Below are positions 25,851 to 35,766 of a DNA stretch of 64,000 bases, piece by piece (position 1 is the first letter of the stretch; each line of letters opens with the position of its first letter). Source of the stretch: Clostridiaceae bacterium (GTDB lineage Bacteria; Bacillota; Clostridia; Tissierellales; Sporanaerobacteraceae). The DNA lies in assembly GCA_019391515.1 (NCBI GenBank), contig JAHXQP010000009.1, positions 62,001 to 126,000 on the forward strand, read 5' to 3'. A program made the position numbers and the translations under genes. The notes under the pieces were generated by a model that was given only the letters and a program-made list of their open reading frames with translations, was not told the origin of the DNA and did not search any database.

Positions 25851-26804
25851 ATGGGAAAAGTAGCATTTGTTTTTCCTGGTCAAGGGGCTCAATTTGTAGG
25901 AATGGGTAAGGATTTTTATGATAATTTTTCTGTTTCTAAGAAAGTATTTGAAGCTGCAAATGAAAGTTTAGGAATTGATATAAAAAGTATATGTTTTGAA
26001 GGAACAGAGGAAGAATTAGTTAAAACAGAGAATACTCAACCTGCAATACTTACTACTAGTGTTGCCATACTGAAAGCTCTTGAAGAGAGAGGGATAAGCT
26101 GTGATTATACAGCGGGCTTAAGTTTAGGAGAATATACAGCATTAGTTGAAGCAAATGCTCTTGATTTTAATGAAACAGTAAACTTAGTTAAAAATAGAGG
26201 GAAATACATGCAAGAAGCAGTACCAGAAGGCAAAGGTGGAATGGCAGCTATCTTAGGACTGGAGAAATCTAAAATATTAGAAGCTGTTAAAGAAGCGAGA
26301 AATTATGGTGTTATTGATATAGCGAATTATAATAGTCCTGAACAAATTGTTATATCAGGAGAGGTAGAGCCATTAAAGGTAGCTGTATCTCAATCGAAAG
26401 AACTAGGAGCTAAAAAAGCCGTACATTTGCCAGTAAGTGCACCATTCCATTCAAGCTTATTAGAATCGGCTGGTGAGAAGCTAAAAAAAGATTTAGAAAA
26501 TGTAAAAGTAAATGATTTAGAGAAGATAGTTATTACTAATGTAGATGCAAAGCCTCTTGGAGATAAAGAAGAAGTTAAGTCAAGTCTTGTAAGACAAGTG
26601 AGTAATTCAGTACTGTGGTGTGATTCGATAATTTATATGCTAGATAATGGAGTAGATACTTTTGTTGAAATTGGACCAGGTAAAAGTTTAAAAGGATTTA
26701 TAAAAAGAATAGCGAAACCTTTAAATAAAGAAGTAAATATTTTTAGTGTAAGTAATCTTTCAGGATTTGAAAATGTATGTGATTTTTTTTGTAAGGAGGT
26801 TTAA
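25851..26804 (+). CDS. fabD: Malonyl-CoA:ACP transacylase
   Basis: FabD loads malonyl groups on ACP. The start MGKVAFVFPGQGAQFVGMG, the nucleophile elbow GLSLGEYTALVEA (GxSxG), the catalytic-His segment SAPFHSSLL and VEIGPGKSLKGF are all present. The ATG at 25851 follows AGGTGAG and gives the usual N-terminus. Length 317 residues. Confidence 0.94.
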   Translation: MGKVAFVFPGQGAQFVGMGKDFYDNFSVSKKVFEAANESLGIDIKSICFEGTEEELVKTENTQPAILTTSVAILKALEERGISCDYTAGLSLGEYTALVEANALDFNETVNLVKNRGKYMQEAVPEGKGGMAAILGLEKSKILEAVKEARNYGVIDIANYNSPEQIVISGEVEPLKVAVSQSKELGAKKAVHLPVSAPFHSSLLESAGEKLKKDLENVKVNDLEKIVITNVDAKPLGDKEEVKSSLVRQVSNSVLWCDSIIYMLDNGVDTFVEIGPGKSLKGFIKRIAKPLNKEVNIFSVSNLSGFENVCDFFCKEV

Positions 26805-26807
26805 ATA

Positions 26808-27551
26808 TTGATTTTAAAAAAGAAAAATGCTTTAGTTACTGGAGGTTCTAGAGGGATAGGCAGAGCTATTGCGATAGAATTATCTAAACAAGGAGCCAAT
26901 GTTATTATTACTTATAATAGTAGTAAAGAAAAAGCTAAGGAGGTGATTAAAGAAATAGAAAAAAATGGAGTTAAAGGGTTGGCTATTAAAGCCAATGTTT
27001 CATCGGAAGAGGATGTTAAGAATATGATGAAAACTATTAAGAGTCAATTTGATTCTATTGATGTATTAGTAAATAATGCAGGAGTCACAAAAGATAATCT
27101 TCTTGTAAGAATGAAGTCGGAAGATTGGGATGAAGTAATTAATACAAACTTGAAAGGTGTATATTTATGTACTAAAGCAGTTGCCAGAGGAATGATGAAA
27201 AAAAGATATGGAAAGATTGTAAATGTTGCTTCAGTTGTTGGAATATCTGGAAATGCAGGTCAAGGAAATTATAGTGCTTCAAAAGCAGGAGTTATTGGAT
27301 TTACAAAGTCCATTGCTAAAGAATTAGGCAGTAGAGGTATAAATGTTAATGGAGTGGCTCCGGGATTTGTGGAAACAGATATGACAGAAGTTTTAAGTGA
27401 GGATATTAAGGAGCAATCCCTTAAAATGATCCCTCTAAAAAGATTTGCAAAACCAGAGGATATAGCTAATGTTGTGGTATTTTTATGTAGTGAAAAGGCA
27501 AACTATATTACAGGTCAAATAATAAATGTTGATGGTGGTATGTTAATGTAA
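26808..27551 (+). CDS. fabG: 3-oxoacyl-ACP reductase
   Basis: An SDR-family enzyme reducing 3-oxoacyl-ACP with NADPH. It shows the nucleotide motif [23 protein letters not shown], the catalytic Ser in [17 protein letters not shown] (Tyr-x3-Lys) and the C-terminal GGMLM end. The start is TTG at 26808, 7 nt after AAGGAGG. Length 247 residues is standard. Confidence 0.95.
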   Translation: MILKKKNALVTGGSRGIGRAIAIELSKQGANVIITYNSSKEKAKEVIKEIEKNGVKGLAIKANVSSEEDVKNMMKTIKSQFDSIDVLVNNAGVTKDNLLVRMKSEDWDEVINTNLKGVYLCTKAVARGMMKKRYGKIVNVASVVGISGNAGQGNYSASKAGVIGFTKSIAKELGSRGINVNGVAPGFVETDMTEVLSEDIKEQSLKMIPLKRFAKPEDIANVVVFLCSEKANYITGQIINVDGGMLM

Positions 27552-27573
27552 GAATATTAGAGGAGGAATAATT

Positions 27574-27810
27574 ATGGAAATCTTTGAAACTATTAGAGGA
27601 ATTATTTGTGAACAATTAGAAATTGAGGATGAAGAAACTATAACTATGGAGACTTCTATAATGGATGATTTAGAAGCGGATTCACTAGATGCAGTAGAAG
27701 TAATGATGGATATTGAAGATGAATTTGATATTGAGATTCCAGATGAAGATGCAGAAGAATTTAAAAATATTGCAGATATAGTAAAATATATAGAAGAAAA
27801 AATAGCTTAA
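27574..27810 (+). CDS. acpP: Acyl carrier protein
   Basis: A 78-residue acidic protein with the 4'-phosphopantetheine attachment site in [13 protein letters not shown] (Ser37) and helices typical of ACP. It carries intermediates among the Fab enzymes. A GAGGAGG site precedes the ATG. Confidence 0.96.
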   Translation: MEIFETIRGIICEQLEIEDEETITMETSIMDDLEADSLDAVEVMMDIEDEFDIEIPDEDAEEFKNIADIVKYIEEKIA

Positions 27811-27830
27811 TAATATGGGGTGATATACAA

Positions 27831-29069
27831 TTGAAAAGAGTAGTTGTAACAGGACTAGGACCTATAACACCTATAGGAATTGGAAAAGAAAACTACTGGA
27901 AATCCCTTATGGAGGGCAGAGCTGGAATATCTAGAATAACGAATTTTGACCCAGAAAATCATGCTAGTCAAATAGCAGGAGAAGTTAAGGATTTTAACCC
28001 AGAAGATTATATGGAAAAAAAAGAAGCAAAAAGGATGGATAGATTTAGCCAGTTTGCAGTTGCAGGAGCTATGTTAGCTGTAGAAGACAGTAAGATAAAT
28101 GTAGATAGTTTAGACAAGGAAAGGGTAGGGGTAATATTAGGATCAGGAGTAGGAGGAATTGAAACTTTAGAAAAGGAACATTCTAAACTTATTAAAAAAG
28201 GTCCTCGAAGGGTAAGTCCATTTTTCATACCTATGATGATTGCTAATATGGGTCCGGGACATATAACTATGTTATATGATTTTAGAGGACCTAGTTTTAC
28301 CGTAACTACAGCCTGTGCATCAGGAACTCATGCAATTGGTGAATCGTTTAAACTAATACAAACTGGAATTTGTGATGTAGTAGTAACTGGAGGAAGTGAA
28401 GCGGCAGTATCTCCTATAGCTGTAGCAGGTTTTAGTTCAATGAGAGCATTATCTACGAGAAATGAAGAACCTGAAAAAGCATGCAGACCTTTTGATAAAG
28501 ATAGAGATGGTTTCATCATAGGAGAAGGAGCAGGAATATTGATACTTGAAGAATTAGAACATGCTCTAAAAAGAGGAGCCCATATATATGGAGAAGTTGT
28601 AGGGTATGGTGCTACATCAGATGCATATCATATTACTGCACCAGATCCAGAAGCAACAGGAGCAGCAAATTCCATAAAAATTGCATTAGAAGATGGACAA
28701 GTTGACCATACTCAAGTTGATTATATAAATGCTCATGGAACTAGTACTTATTATAATGATAAATTAGAAACATTAGCTATAAAGAAGGTTTTTAAAGAAC
28801 ATGCTAGTAAAATTTCAATTAGTTCAACAAAATCTATGACAGGACATTTATTAGGGGCTGCAGGAGGTATTGAAGCTATAGCTTCAGTTCTTGCTATAGA
28901 AAATAGCAAAATTCCCCCAACTATAAACTATGAAACTTTTGATCCAGAATGTGATCTTGACTATACTCCAAATAAACCAGTAGATAGAGAGATAAGATAT
29001 GCTTTATCTAATTCATTAGGGTTTGGTGGACATAATGGGACGATAATATTTAAAAAATATGATGAATAA
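27831..29069 (+). CDS. fabF: 3-oxoacyl-ACP synthase II (KAS II), first copy
   Basis: This 412-residue condensing enzyme has the Cys-His-His set: TTACASGTHAIGES, INAHGTSTYYNDKLE and KSMTGHLLGAAGG, and the C-terminal NSLGFGGHNGTI. It extends acyl-ACP chains. TTG start after GGGGTGA. Last gene of the operon, facing the convergent fabZ across a shared terminator. A close paralogue lies at 29757. Confidence 0.95.
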   Translation: MKRVVVTGLGPITPIGIGKENYWKSLMEGRAGISRITNFDPENHASQIAGEVKDFNPEDYMEKKEAKRMDRFSQFAVAGAMLAVEDSKINVDSLDKERVGVILGSGVGGIETLEKEHSKLIKKGPRRVSPFFIPMMIANMGPGHITMLYDFRGPSFTVTTACASGTHAIGESFKLIQTGICDVVVTGGSEAAVSPIAVAGFSSMRALSTRNEEPEKACRPFDKDRDGFIIGEGAGILILEELEHALKRGAHIYGEVVGYGATSDAYHITAPDPEATGAANSIKIALEDGQVDHTQVDYINAHGTSTYYNDKLETLAIKKVFKEHASKISISSTKSMTGHLLGAAGGIEAIASVLAIENSKIPPTINYETFDPECDLDYTPNKPVDREIRYALSNSLGFGGHNGTIIFKKYDE

Positions 29070-29072
29070 TAT

Positions 29073-29112
29073 AAAAATACAGTCTAAAAATATATTTTTA
29101 GACTGTATTTTT
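29073..29112. terminator. Bidirectional terminator between fabF and fabZ
   Basis: A 40-nt palindrome, AAAAATACAGTCTAAAAATA and its complement, gives T-runs on both strands. Confidence 0.9.
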
Positions 29113-29113
29113 A

Positions 29114-29545
29114 TTATCCTATTGCAAACATTAATTCTCCTTCAGCAACTAGTTTATTTTCAACATAAGCCTTAGCTTTTCCTATTCCCATAGAGCTCCT
29201 CATTCTTACTGTTTCTACTTCCATTTTTAAAGTGTCTCCTGGTATGACTTTTTTTCTAAACTTGACTTTATTTAAACCAACAAAATAAGGAGTTTTACCT
29301 TTGAATTTTTCTTCACTTAAAACTAATACTGCTCCAGTTTGTGCCATAGCTTCTATTATCAATACTCCAGGCATAACAGGTTCTTGGGGAAAATGACCTT
29401 GGAAAAAAGGTTCATTTATAGTTACATTTTTATACCCTATTACTTTTTCACCCGGAGATATTATATTAATTGTATCTACTAAAAGGAAAGGATATCTATG
29501 GGGAAGAACTTTTTTAATATCATTTATATTTAATATATTGGACAT
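29114..29545 (-). CDS. fabZ: 3-hydroxyacyl-ACP dehydratase FabZ
   Basis: A 143-residue hot-dog-fold protein with [36 protein letters not shown] (catalytic His and Glu) and [16 protein letters not shown]. It dehydrates 3-hydroxyacyl-ACP. Unlike the usual clostridial arrangement it is on the opposite strand from the rest of the fab genes and is divergent from a second fabF, with which it may share a control region. The ATG has an AGGTGG site on the minus strand. Confidence 0.95.
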   Translation of the reverse strand: MSNILNINDIKKVLPHRYPFLLVDTINIISPGEKVIGYKNVTINEPFFQGHFPQEPVMPGVLIIEAMAQTGAVLVLSEEKFKGKTPYFVGLNKVKFRKKVIPGDTLKMEVETVRMRSSMGIGKAKAYVENKLVAEGELMFAIG

Positions 29546-29591
29546 AAATCCACCTCACTTATGTATTTTAGAGAAAGTTGAGTTTTATAAA

Positions 29592-29636
29592 AAAGTAATA
29601 TATACTATTTCTTAAAGTATATATTAATAGTACTTT
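29592..29636. promoter_or_regulatory. Inverted repeat in the fabZ-fabF2 divergent control region
   Basis: TAATATATACT (29596-29606) and AGTATATATTA (29616-29626) form an exact 11-bp inverted repeat with a 9-nt spacer; outer AAAGTA and TACTTT extend the symmetry. Position about 50 nt upstream of fabZ and 120 nt upstream of fabF2 suits an operator for a fatty-acid regulator such as FapR or FabT, but no such regulator is in the window and the sequence does not clearly match either consensus. Confidence 0.5.
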
Positions 29637-29756
29637 AATTTTTTATTATATTATAAACTATAAAATTATTCAAATTGAAAATATATAATTCAACTATATA
29701 TTAATTATATGGAAATAAATATTTAAATATAAGTCAGTAGGTGGGAGGTATGAATA

Positions 29757-31016
29757 GTGAAAAGAGTTGTTGTAACAGGTTTGGGACCTGTGACGCCTAT
29801 AGGGGTTGGAAAAGAAAATTATTGGAAATCTCTTATAGAAGGTAAATCAGGTATATCTTATATAACAAATTTTGATGTAGAAGACTATGAAAATAAAATT
29901 GCGGGAGAAGTAAAAGATTTTTATCCCCAAGACTATATGAAAAAAAAAGAAGCAAGAAGAATGGATAGATTTAGTCAATTCGCAGTTGCGGGTACACAGC
30001 TAGCTATAGATGATAGCAAATTAAATTTAGAAAACATAGACAAGGAAAGGGTAGGAGTAATATTAGGTTCAGGAGTAGGAGGTATTGGAACAGCAGAATT
30101 AGAGCATACAAGATATTTAAAGAAAGGCACTAAAAGGGTTAGGCCTTTATTCATACCTATGATAATTTCAAATATGGGACCAGGTCAAATATCCATGAAT
30201 TTTGGATTTAAAGGACCCAGTTTTACAATGACTACAGCCTGTGCATCGGGAACTCATGCAATTGGTGAATCTTTTAGGATGATTCAAAATGGTGTTTGCG
30301 ATATAGTAGTAACTGGAGGAAGTGAAGCAGCAATAAGTCCAATATCCATAGCAGGTCTTAGTTCAATGGGGGTTTTGTCTAAAAGAAATGATGAGCCTAT
30401 AAAAGCAAGTAGACCTTTTGATAAAGATAGAGATGGTTTTGTTGCAGGTGAAGGTGCTGGAATATTAATTTTAGAAGAGTTAGGACATGCTATAAAAAGA
30501 GGAGCTCATATATATGGAGAGGTTGTAGGATATGGGACTATATCAGATTCTCATTATATAGATACAGATATAAAAAATGACAAAGATTTAAATACAAAGG
30601 TAGATTCTGTATCAAAATCTATGAAGATTGCATTAGAAGATGGAAAAATAGATTATAAAGAAATAGACTATATAAATGCTCATGGGACAAGTACTTATAG
30701 TAGTGATAAATTGGAAACCTTAGCAATAAAAGAAGTATTTAAGGAATATGCTAGTAAAATTTCAATTAGCTCAATAAAATCTATGACAGGCCACTTATTA
30801 GGAGCTTCAGGAGGTATTGAAGCTATAGCAACACTACTTTCAATAATAAAAGGCATGATTCCTCCAACTATAAACTATGAAACTTCTGATCCCGAATGTG
30901 ATCTTGATTATACTCCAAATAAATCAGTATTTAAAGATATAGAATATGCATTATCTAATTCATTCGGCTTTGGAGGTCATAATGCAACCTTATTATTTAA
31001 ACAATTTGCAGGATAA
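29757..31016 (+). CDS. fabF: 3-oxoacyl-ACP synthase II (KAS II), second copy
   Basis: A 419-residue paralogue of the fabF at 27831; the first 29 residues differ at only three positions. The Cys-His-His residues are kept: TTACASGTHAIGES, INAHGTSTYSSDKLE and SMTGHLLGASGG. An insertion around residue 265-280 (DTDIKNDKDLNTKVDSV) replaces HITAPDPEATGA, a region close to the active-site entrance in KAS II. The start is GTG with GTGGGAGG upstream. It has its own promoter region shared with fabZ, suggesting different regulation. Confidence 0.93.
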   Translation: MKRVVVTGLGPVTPIGVGKENYWKSLIEGKSGISYITNFDVEDYENKIAGEVKDFYPQDYMKKKEARRMDRFSQFAVAGTQLAIDDSKLNLENIDKERVGVILGSGVGGIGTAELEHTRYLKKGTKRVRPLFIPMIISNMGPGQISMNFGFKGPSFTMTTACASGTHAIGESFRMIQNGVCDIVVTGGSEAAISPISIAGLSSMGVLSKRNDEPIKASRPFDKDRDGFVAGEGAGILILEELGHAIKRGAHIYGEVVGYGTISDSHYIDTDIKNDKDLNTKVDSVSKSMKIALEDGKIDYKEIDYINAHGTSTYSSDKLETLAIKEVFKEYASKISISSIKSMTGHLLGASGGIEAIATLLSIIKGMIPPTINYETSDPECDLDYTPNKSVFKDIEYALSNSFGFGGHNATLLFKQFAG

Positions 31017-31019
31017 TTA

Positions 31020-31055
31020 GAAAGGGCTTTGAATTTTTTCAAGGCCTTTTCTTGT
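31020..31055 (+). terminator. Rho-independent terminator
   Basis: AAAGGGCTTTGAA pairs imperfectly with TTCAAGGCCTTT and is followed by TCTTGT. It ends fabF2. Confidence 0.75.
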
Positions 31056-31128
31056 ATATAATCTTTTTTCTATTCCCATAATAGATATGATATACTAAAA
31101 ATATTGGGAAAGGATGTTGAAGGATTTT

Positions 31129-32472
31129 ATGGAAATTAATATACCAAATTACATTATATTTATATTAGATAAATTAGAATCAAGTGGATTTGAGTCCTAT
31201 ATAGTGGGAGGATCTGTTAGAGATATTTTACTTGGAAAAGAGCCTAATGATTTTGACATAGCTACTAATGCTAAGCCTGAAGATATAGAGAATATTTTTC
31301 AAGATAAGAAAACCATTGATATTGGTAAAGAATTTGGCACAATTAAGATTCTTTTAGATAAAGAAGAAGTAGAAGTTACAACTTTTAGAACAGAAGGAAA
31401 TTATTCAGATGGAAGAAGACCAGAGTGGATTAAATTTGTTCCAACAATTGAAGATGATCTTTCTAGAAGAGATTTTACTATAAATTCTATAGCTTATAAT
31501 AAAAGAACTGGTATAGTTGATCCATTTAATGGAGTGAAAGATCTAGAAAAAAAGATTATTCGTTCTGTTGGAAATCCTAAAGAAAGATTTAAAGAAGATT
31601 ATTTAAGGATACTTAGGGCTGTAAGATTTTCTACAGTATTAGATTTTGAGATAGAAAAAGAAACCTTAAAAGCAGCAGAGGAATATAGTTGTAATATTTC
31701 TAGTGTAAGTATGGAAAGGATTAGTCAGGAACTTTTTAAAATACTTTTGAGTCCTAAACCTTCTAAAGGAATAGAAATCATGAGAGAAATAGATTTATTG
31801 GATATAATACTACCTGAAATTGTTCCTAGCATAGGATTCGATCAACAAAATCCTCACCATAATAAAGATGTTTATAATCATATTCTCTGTGCTATCGATA
31901 ATTCACCACCTATATTAAAGGTAAGACTTGCAGCTCTTTTCCATGATATGGGAAAGCCTCATACTATTTCAATAGATGAAAAGGGAATTGGACATTTCTA
32001 TGGACATGATAAAGTTGGAGCTAAAATAGCAAAACAGGCTTTAGAGAGGATAAAAGCTTCTCATAAACTTATTGAGGAAGTGACTATACTAGTCAGTGAG
32101 CATATGACTCATCATGCTAGGTTTAAAGATAAAGGATTGAAAAAACTTATAAGAAGAGTAGGTGTAGAAAACATACACGATCTATTTGAGCTACAAAAAG
32201 CAGATAGGAAATGCTCTAATGAAGATGCTTCTATAGAACATATTCTAGATATGGAAAAAAGAGTAGATAGTATTTTAGATAAAAGAGAAGCTTTTGACAC
32301 AAATCAATTAGATATAAATGGCAATGATTTACTAAAAATAGGATTTAAAGAAGGAAAAATTATAGGGGAAGTGTTAGAATATCTTTTGGAAAAGGCTATG
32401 GAAAATCCATCTATAAATAAAAAAGAAAAATTACTTGAGTTAGCACTGAAAAAATATTCTAAAAAATCATAA
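31129..32472 (+). CDS. cca: CCA tRNA nucleotidyltransferase with HD domain
   Basis: The class II enzyme adds or repairs the 3' CCA of tRNA. It has the nucleotidyltransferase motif VGGSVRDILLGKEPNDFDIAT with the DxD pair, RRDFTINSIAYN, and an RNA-binding middle; the C-terminal half contains an HD domain (LFHDMGKPHT, residues about 270). ATG 31129 (MEINIPNYIIFIL) fits the usual family start, with GAAGGA just upstream; ATG at 31114 is an alternative whose ribosome site is adjoining. Length 447 residues. Confidence 0.93.
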   Translation: MEINIPNYIIFILDKLESSGFESYIVGGSVRDILLGKEPNDFDIATNAKPEDIENIFQDKKTIDIGKEFGTIKILLDKEEVEVTTFRTEGNYSDGRRPEWIKFVPTIEDDLSRRDFTINSIAYNKRTGIVDPFNGVKDLEKKIIRSVGNPKERFKEDYLRILRAVRFSTVLDFEIEKETLKAAEEYSCNISSVSMERISQELFKILLSPKPSKGIEIMREIDLLDIILPEIVPSIGFDQQNPHHNKDVYNHILCAIDNSPPILKVRLAALFHDMGKPHTISIDEKGIGHFYGHDKVGAKIAKQALERIKASHKLIEEVTILVSEHMTHHARFKDKGLKKLIRRVGVENIHDLFELQKADRKCSNEDASIEHILDMEKRVDSILDKREAFDTNQLDINGNDLLKIGFKEGKIIGEVLEYLLEKAMENPSINKKEKLLELALKKYSKKS

Positions 32473-32556
32473 ATTAAGAATAAAAAAATATTTGTGCATA
32501 AAAAAATCTTGTGATATTATAATTGTTGTTACATTTTTTAGTGGGAGGTAAAGAAA

Positions 32557-33921
32557 ATGGGAAAATTATTTGGAACTGATGGAGTTAGAGGTATAGCAAA
32601 TAAAGATTTAACGCCAGAGTTAGCTTTTAAAATAGGAAGAGCAGGAGCCTTTGTTCTTTCAAAGGGAAGAAATGGTTCAATAGTTGTAGGCCGAGATACA
32701 AGAAAATCTGGTGATATGTTAGAAGCAGCATTAGTTGCAGGTATATGCTCAGTAGGGTTAGATGTAATAAGTGTTGGAATAGTACCCACTCCAGCAGTAG
32801 CCTATTTAACGAGGAAGCATAGTGCACTAAGTGGAGTAGTGATATCTGCATCCCATAATCCAGTTGAATATAATGGTATTAAGTTTTTTAATGAAAAAGG
32901 ATATAAACTAAATGATGATATAGAAGAAGAAATAGAAAAGATTGTTTTGGAAAATAAAGATATAAATTATAGACCTATAGGTGGAAAAGTGGGAACAAAA
33001 ATAGTAGTCGAAAATGGTGTAGATGAATACATAGACTATTTGAGACAAACTATAAATGTAGATTTTAGTGGTTTGAAAATAGCAGTAGACTGTGGAAATG
33101 GTGCTGTATCAGAAGCTGCACCAAAGCTTTTAAGAAAGTTAAATGCGGAAGTTGTAGTTATAAATAATGAGCCTAATGGAGTAAATATTAATGTTGATTG
33201 TGGTTCAACCAACCCTAGAATGGCTCAAAACTTAGTTTTAGAAACAAAAGCAGATATAGGTCTTTCTTTTGATGGAGATGCGGATAGACTTATAGCTGTG
33301 GATAATGAAGGAAATATAGTAGATGGTGATCATATACTTGCTATATGCGGAAACCAACTTAAGAAAAAAAATAAATTAAAAAATAATGTAGTAGTAGGAA
33401 CTGTTATGACTAATATGGGATTGGATGTATATCTAAATAAAAATGGTATGAATATTGTAAAGACTAAAGTTGGAGATAGATACGTAATAGAAGAAATGCT
33501 TAAAGGTGGATATGTTTTGGGTGGAGAGCAGTCAGGGCATATTATATTTTTAGAACATAATACTACAGGAGATGGACTTTTAACAGCATTGCAATTAACT
33601 TCAGTAATGGTAGAAACAGGTACAACAATGTCAGAACTTAATAGTCTAATGACAACTTTCCCACAAGTTCTTATAAATGCAAAAGTAAAAAATGAGCTTA
33701 AAAATTCTTATTTAGAAGACCAAATTATAAAAACAGAAATAGAAAAAATAGAAGGAATGTTCCATGGTGAAGGTAGAGTAGTTATAAGGCCATCAGGAAC
33801 AGAGCCATTGGTTAGAGTTATGATAGAAGGAAAAGATGAAGAAAAAATATACAAAGTGGCGAAAGAACTTGCAGATTTAATAGAAGAAAGATTAAGGAAT
33901 GAAATTGCTGTTACAAATTAA
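32557..33921 (+). CDS. glmM: Phosphoglucosamine mutase
   Basis: GlmM converts glucosamine-6-P to glucosamine-1-P for cell-wall precursors. It begins GKLFGTDGVRGIAN and has the phosphoserine loop VISASHNPVEYNGIKFF, the metal loop SFDGDADRLIAV, GGEQSGHII and the phosphate-binding VIRPSGTEPLVRVM. In most Firmicutes glmM follows cdaAR and GlmM binds CdaA; here it stands alone 20 kb from cdaAR. GGGAGG site before the ATG. Confidence 0.95.
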   Translation: MGKLFGTDGVRGIANKDLTPELAFKIGRAGAFVLSKGRNGSIVVGRDTRKSGDMLEAALVAGICSVGLDVISVGIVPTPAVAYLTRKHSALSGVVISASHNPVEYNGIKFFNEKGYKLNDDIEEEIEKIVLENKDINYRPIGGKVGTKIVVENGVDEYIDYLRQTINVDFSGLKIAVDCGNGAVSEAAPKLLRKLNAEVVVINNEPNGVNINVDCGSTNPRMAQNLVLETKADIGLSFDGDADRLIAVDNEGNIVDGDHILAICGNQLKKKNKLKNNVVVGTVMTNMGLDVYLNKNGMNIVKTKVGDRYVIEEMLKGGYVLGGEQSGHIIFLEHNTTGDGLLTALQLTSVMVETGTTMSELNSLMTTFPQVLINAKVKNELKNSYLEDQIIKTEIEKIEGMFHGEGRVVIRPSGTEPLVRVMIEGKDEEKIYKVAKELADLIEERLRNEIAVTN

Positions 33922-33999
33922 GCTATTTTAATTGTTGAAAACTAATAATTGGACAAACTATAAGGCAATAAAAGAAATATTTCCCGGGAAAAATTAATT

Positions 34000-34047
34000 A
34001 AGCTAGAGAAAATAGATTAATCTGTGTCTATGCCTCTAGCTTTTGTT
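34000..34047 (+). terminator. Hairpin terminator after glmM
   Basis: AAGCTAGAG (34000-34008) pairs with CTCTAGCTT (34033-34041) over a 24-nt loop and is followed by TTGTTATTTT. It lies 80 nt after glmM. No glmS ribozyme signature is seen in the spacer. Confidence 0.65.
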
Positions 34048-34110
34048 ATTTTGAGAAAACAACAATAAATGTTATAATATAGGGAATATTGGTTTATTAG
34101 GAGGTTAAAT

Positions 34111-35238
34111 ATGAAAAAATCATTATATGTTACGATATTATTAATATTTATTCTATCTTTGAATTTTGTTCATAGTGAATCACTAAATGAGCCTAAAATG
34201 GATATGGAAACTGGTTTGGTACTTGAAGCTAGTGAAATAAAAGAAAAGACTAATTCAGAAGAATTTGTAGAAAAATTTCAGGAAGTAAAAGTAAAAATAA
34301 TTAGTGGAAAATATAAAAATAAAGTAGTGGATATTGAAAATCATCAATCTGATAATAATTTTTATAATATTGTAGCAAAAAAAGGAGATAAGGTCGTTAT
34401 TTCCATTGAAGAATTTGAAGATGGAAATCTATCTATAAATATAACCGATTATTCTCGTCAAAATTATATTTATTATTTATCTATTATATTTATATTATTA
34501 ATTATTGTTATAGGTAGAAAAAAAGGATTAAAAGCTGTACTTAGTCTTGGTATTACAATGTTTGCAATTTTAAAAATATTATTACCTATGCTACTGAAAG
34601 GAAAGGATCCAATTCCTATAACGATCCTAATTTCTATAGGTGTTACAGTTATAACCATGTTTATTATTAGTGGAATAAATAGTAAAAGTATTGCAGCTAT
34701 TTTAGGAACAAGTGGGGGAGTTCTTATTGCGGGTGTTATAGCTTATTATATAGGTACTAAGGCAAAATTAACAGGTCTTAGTAGTGAAGAAGCCATGATG
34801 CTTACATATATACCTCAAGAAGTAAAATTTAATTTTAATAGTTTATTGTTCTCAGGGATTATATTAGGTTCTCTTGGAGCTGTAATGGATGTAGGCATTT
34901 CCATTTCTTCATCAATAGAAGAAGTTTATAATGCAAATAAAGAATTAACAAGGAAAGAATTATTTTCCGCTGGAATGAATGTAGGCAAGGATGTAATGGG
35001 AACTATGACTAATACTTTAATTCTTGCATATACAGGAAGTTCTATACCTTTATTATTGTTATTTATGGCTTATGAAACTTCATTAATAAAAGTACTAAAT
35101 TTAGATATTATTGCTACAGAAGTAATTCGTTCTATATCAGGAAGTATTGGTTTAGTATTAACTATACCTTTAACTGCTTTCATATCAAGTATTTTAATTA
35201 AAAGACGTGAAAAAAAAGAAACTGATAATATTATATAA
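34111..35238 (+). CDS. YibE/F-family membrane protein
   Basis: The 375-residue protein has a signal-like N-terminus (to HSE, about residue 24), an extracytoplasmic domain to about residue 125, then seven or so hydrophobic helices with the YibE/F blocks GRKKGLKAVLSLGITMFAILKILLP, SGGVLIAGVIAYYIG, GIILGSLGAVMDVGISISSS and GKDVMGTMTNTLILAYTGSSIPLLLL. The cellular role of YibE/F is not established. Monocistronic, with an AGGAGG site before the ATG and a strong terminator after the gene. Confidence 0.85.
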   Translation: MKKSLYVTILLIFILSLNFVHSESLNEPKMDMETGLVLEASEIKEKTNSEEFVEKFQEVKVKIISGKYKNKVVDIENHQSDNNFYNIVAKKGDKVVISIEEFEDGNLSINITDYSRQNYIYYLSIIFILLIIVIGRKKGLKAVLSLGITMFAILKILLPMLLKGKDPIPITILISIGVTVITMFIISGINSKSIAAILGTSGGVLIAGVIAYYIGTKAKLTGLSSEEAMMLTYIPQEVKFNFNSLLFSGIILGSLGAVMDVGISISSSIEEVYNANKELTRKELFSAGMNVGKDVMGTMTNTLILAYTGSSIPLLLLFMAYETSLIKVLNLDIIATEVIRSISGSIGLVLTIPLTAFISSILIKRREKKETDNII

Positions 35239-35243
35239 CCTAT

Positions 35244-35287
35244 AAAAACTGTATCAAAATAATTTAAATTATTTTGATACAGTTTTT
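35244..35287 (+). terminator. Rho-independent terminator
   Basis: A perfect 40+ nt palindrome centred near 35265, with arms AAAAACTGTATCAAAATAAT and complement, followed by TTTTTTG. Confidence 0.92.
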
Positions 35288-35302
35288 TGTATTAAAATAT
35301 AT

Positions 35303-35360
35303 TTGACAAAAAATAGATATAGTATTAATATATAATTAGCATATGCCAATTATATATTGG
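35303..35360 (+). promoter_or_regulatory. Promoter and CCAAT-TATAT-ATTGG repeat of MinD/NifX-like cluster
   Basis: TTGACA (35303-35308) and TAATAT (35326-35331) are 17 nt apart. CCAAT (35346-35350) and ATTGG (35356-35360) form a short inverted repeat just after the expected start site, a place that would suit a repressor. Confidence 0.6.
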
Positions 35361-35388
35361 TCAGAATAGAAAATAGGAGGTATTACAT

Positions 35389-35748
35389 ATGAAGATAGGA
35401 TTATCATCTAATGGGAAAGATCTAGATAGTACTTTAGATTTAAGATTTGGAAGATGTAATTATTTTATAATTTATGATATAGAAAAAAGTGATTTTGAAT
35501 CAATAGAAAATAAGGGGCTAACGTCTGAGGGAGGGGCTGGCATAGCAGCATCTCAGCAACTGATTGATGAAAATGTAGATGTGATTATTACAGGTAAACT
35601 TGGTCCTAATGCTTTCAATATAATAAATAAAGCTGACGTTAAAGTTTTTAAAAGTCAAGCTATATCAATAAAAGATGCAATAGAAAAATATAAGAAAGGT
35701 GAACTTTTAGAATTAAAAGAATCAGGACCTGCCCATCATGGTATGTAA
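35389..35748 (+). CDS. NifX/NifB-cofactor-type (DUF-like) protein, first copy
   Basis: The 119-residue protein has the FeMo-cofactor binding fold of NifX/NafY and NifB C-terminal domains: KIGLSSNGKDLDSTLDLRFGRCNYFIIYD, GGAGIAASQQLIDENVDVIITGKLGPNA. Cys32 lies where many homologues have a metal ligand. The tail ends in GPAHHGM. These proteins occur in non-diazotrophs with MinD-ferredoxin ATPases, where the cargo is unknown. No nif genes are in view. Confidence 0.8.
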   Translation: MKIGLSSNGKDLDSTLDLRFGRCNYFIIYDIEKSDFESIENKGLTSEGGAGIAASQQLIDENVDVIITGKLGPNAFNIINKADVKVFKSQAISIKDAIEKYKKGELLELKESGPAHHGM

Positions 35749-35766
35749 AATTGAAGGAGGAAAACA

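Noticed and set aside
33922-34110. Considered as a glmS ribozyme because glmM is adjacent
   Set aside because: No glmS ribozyme conserved core is seen and no glmS gene follows; the hairpin is explained as a terminator.
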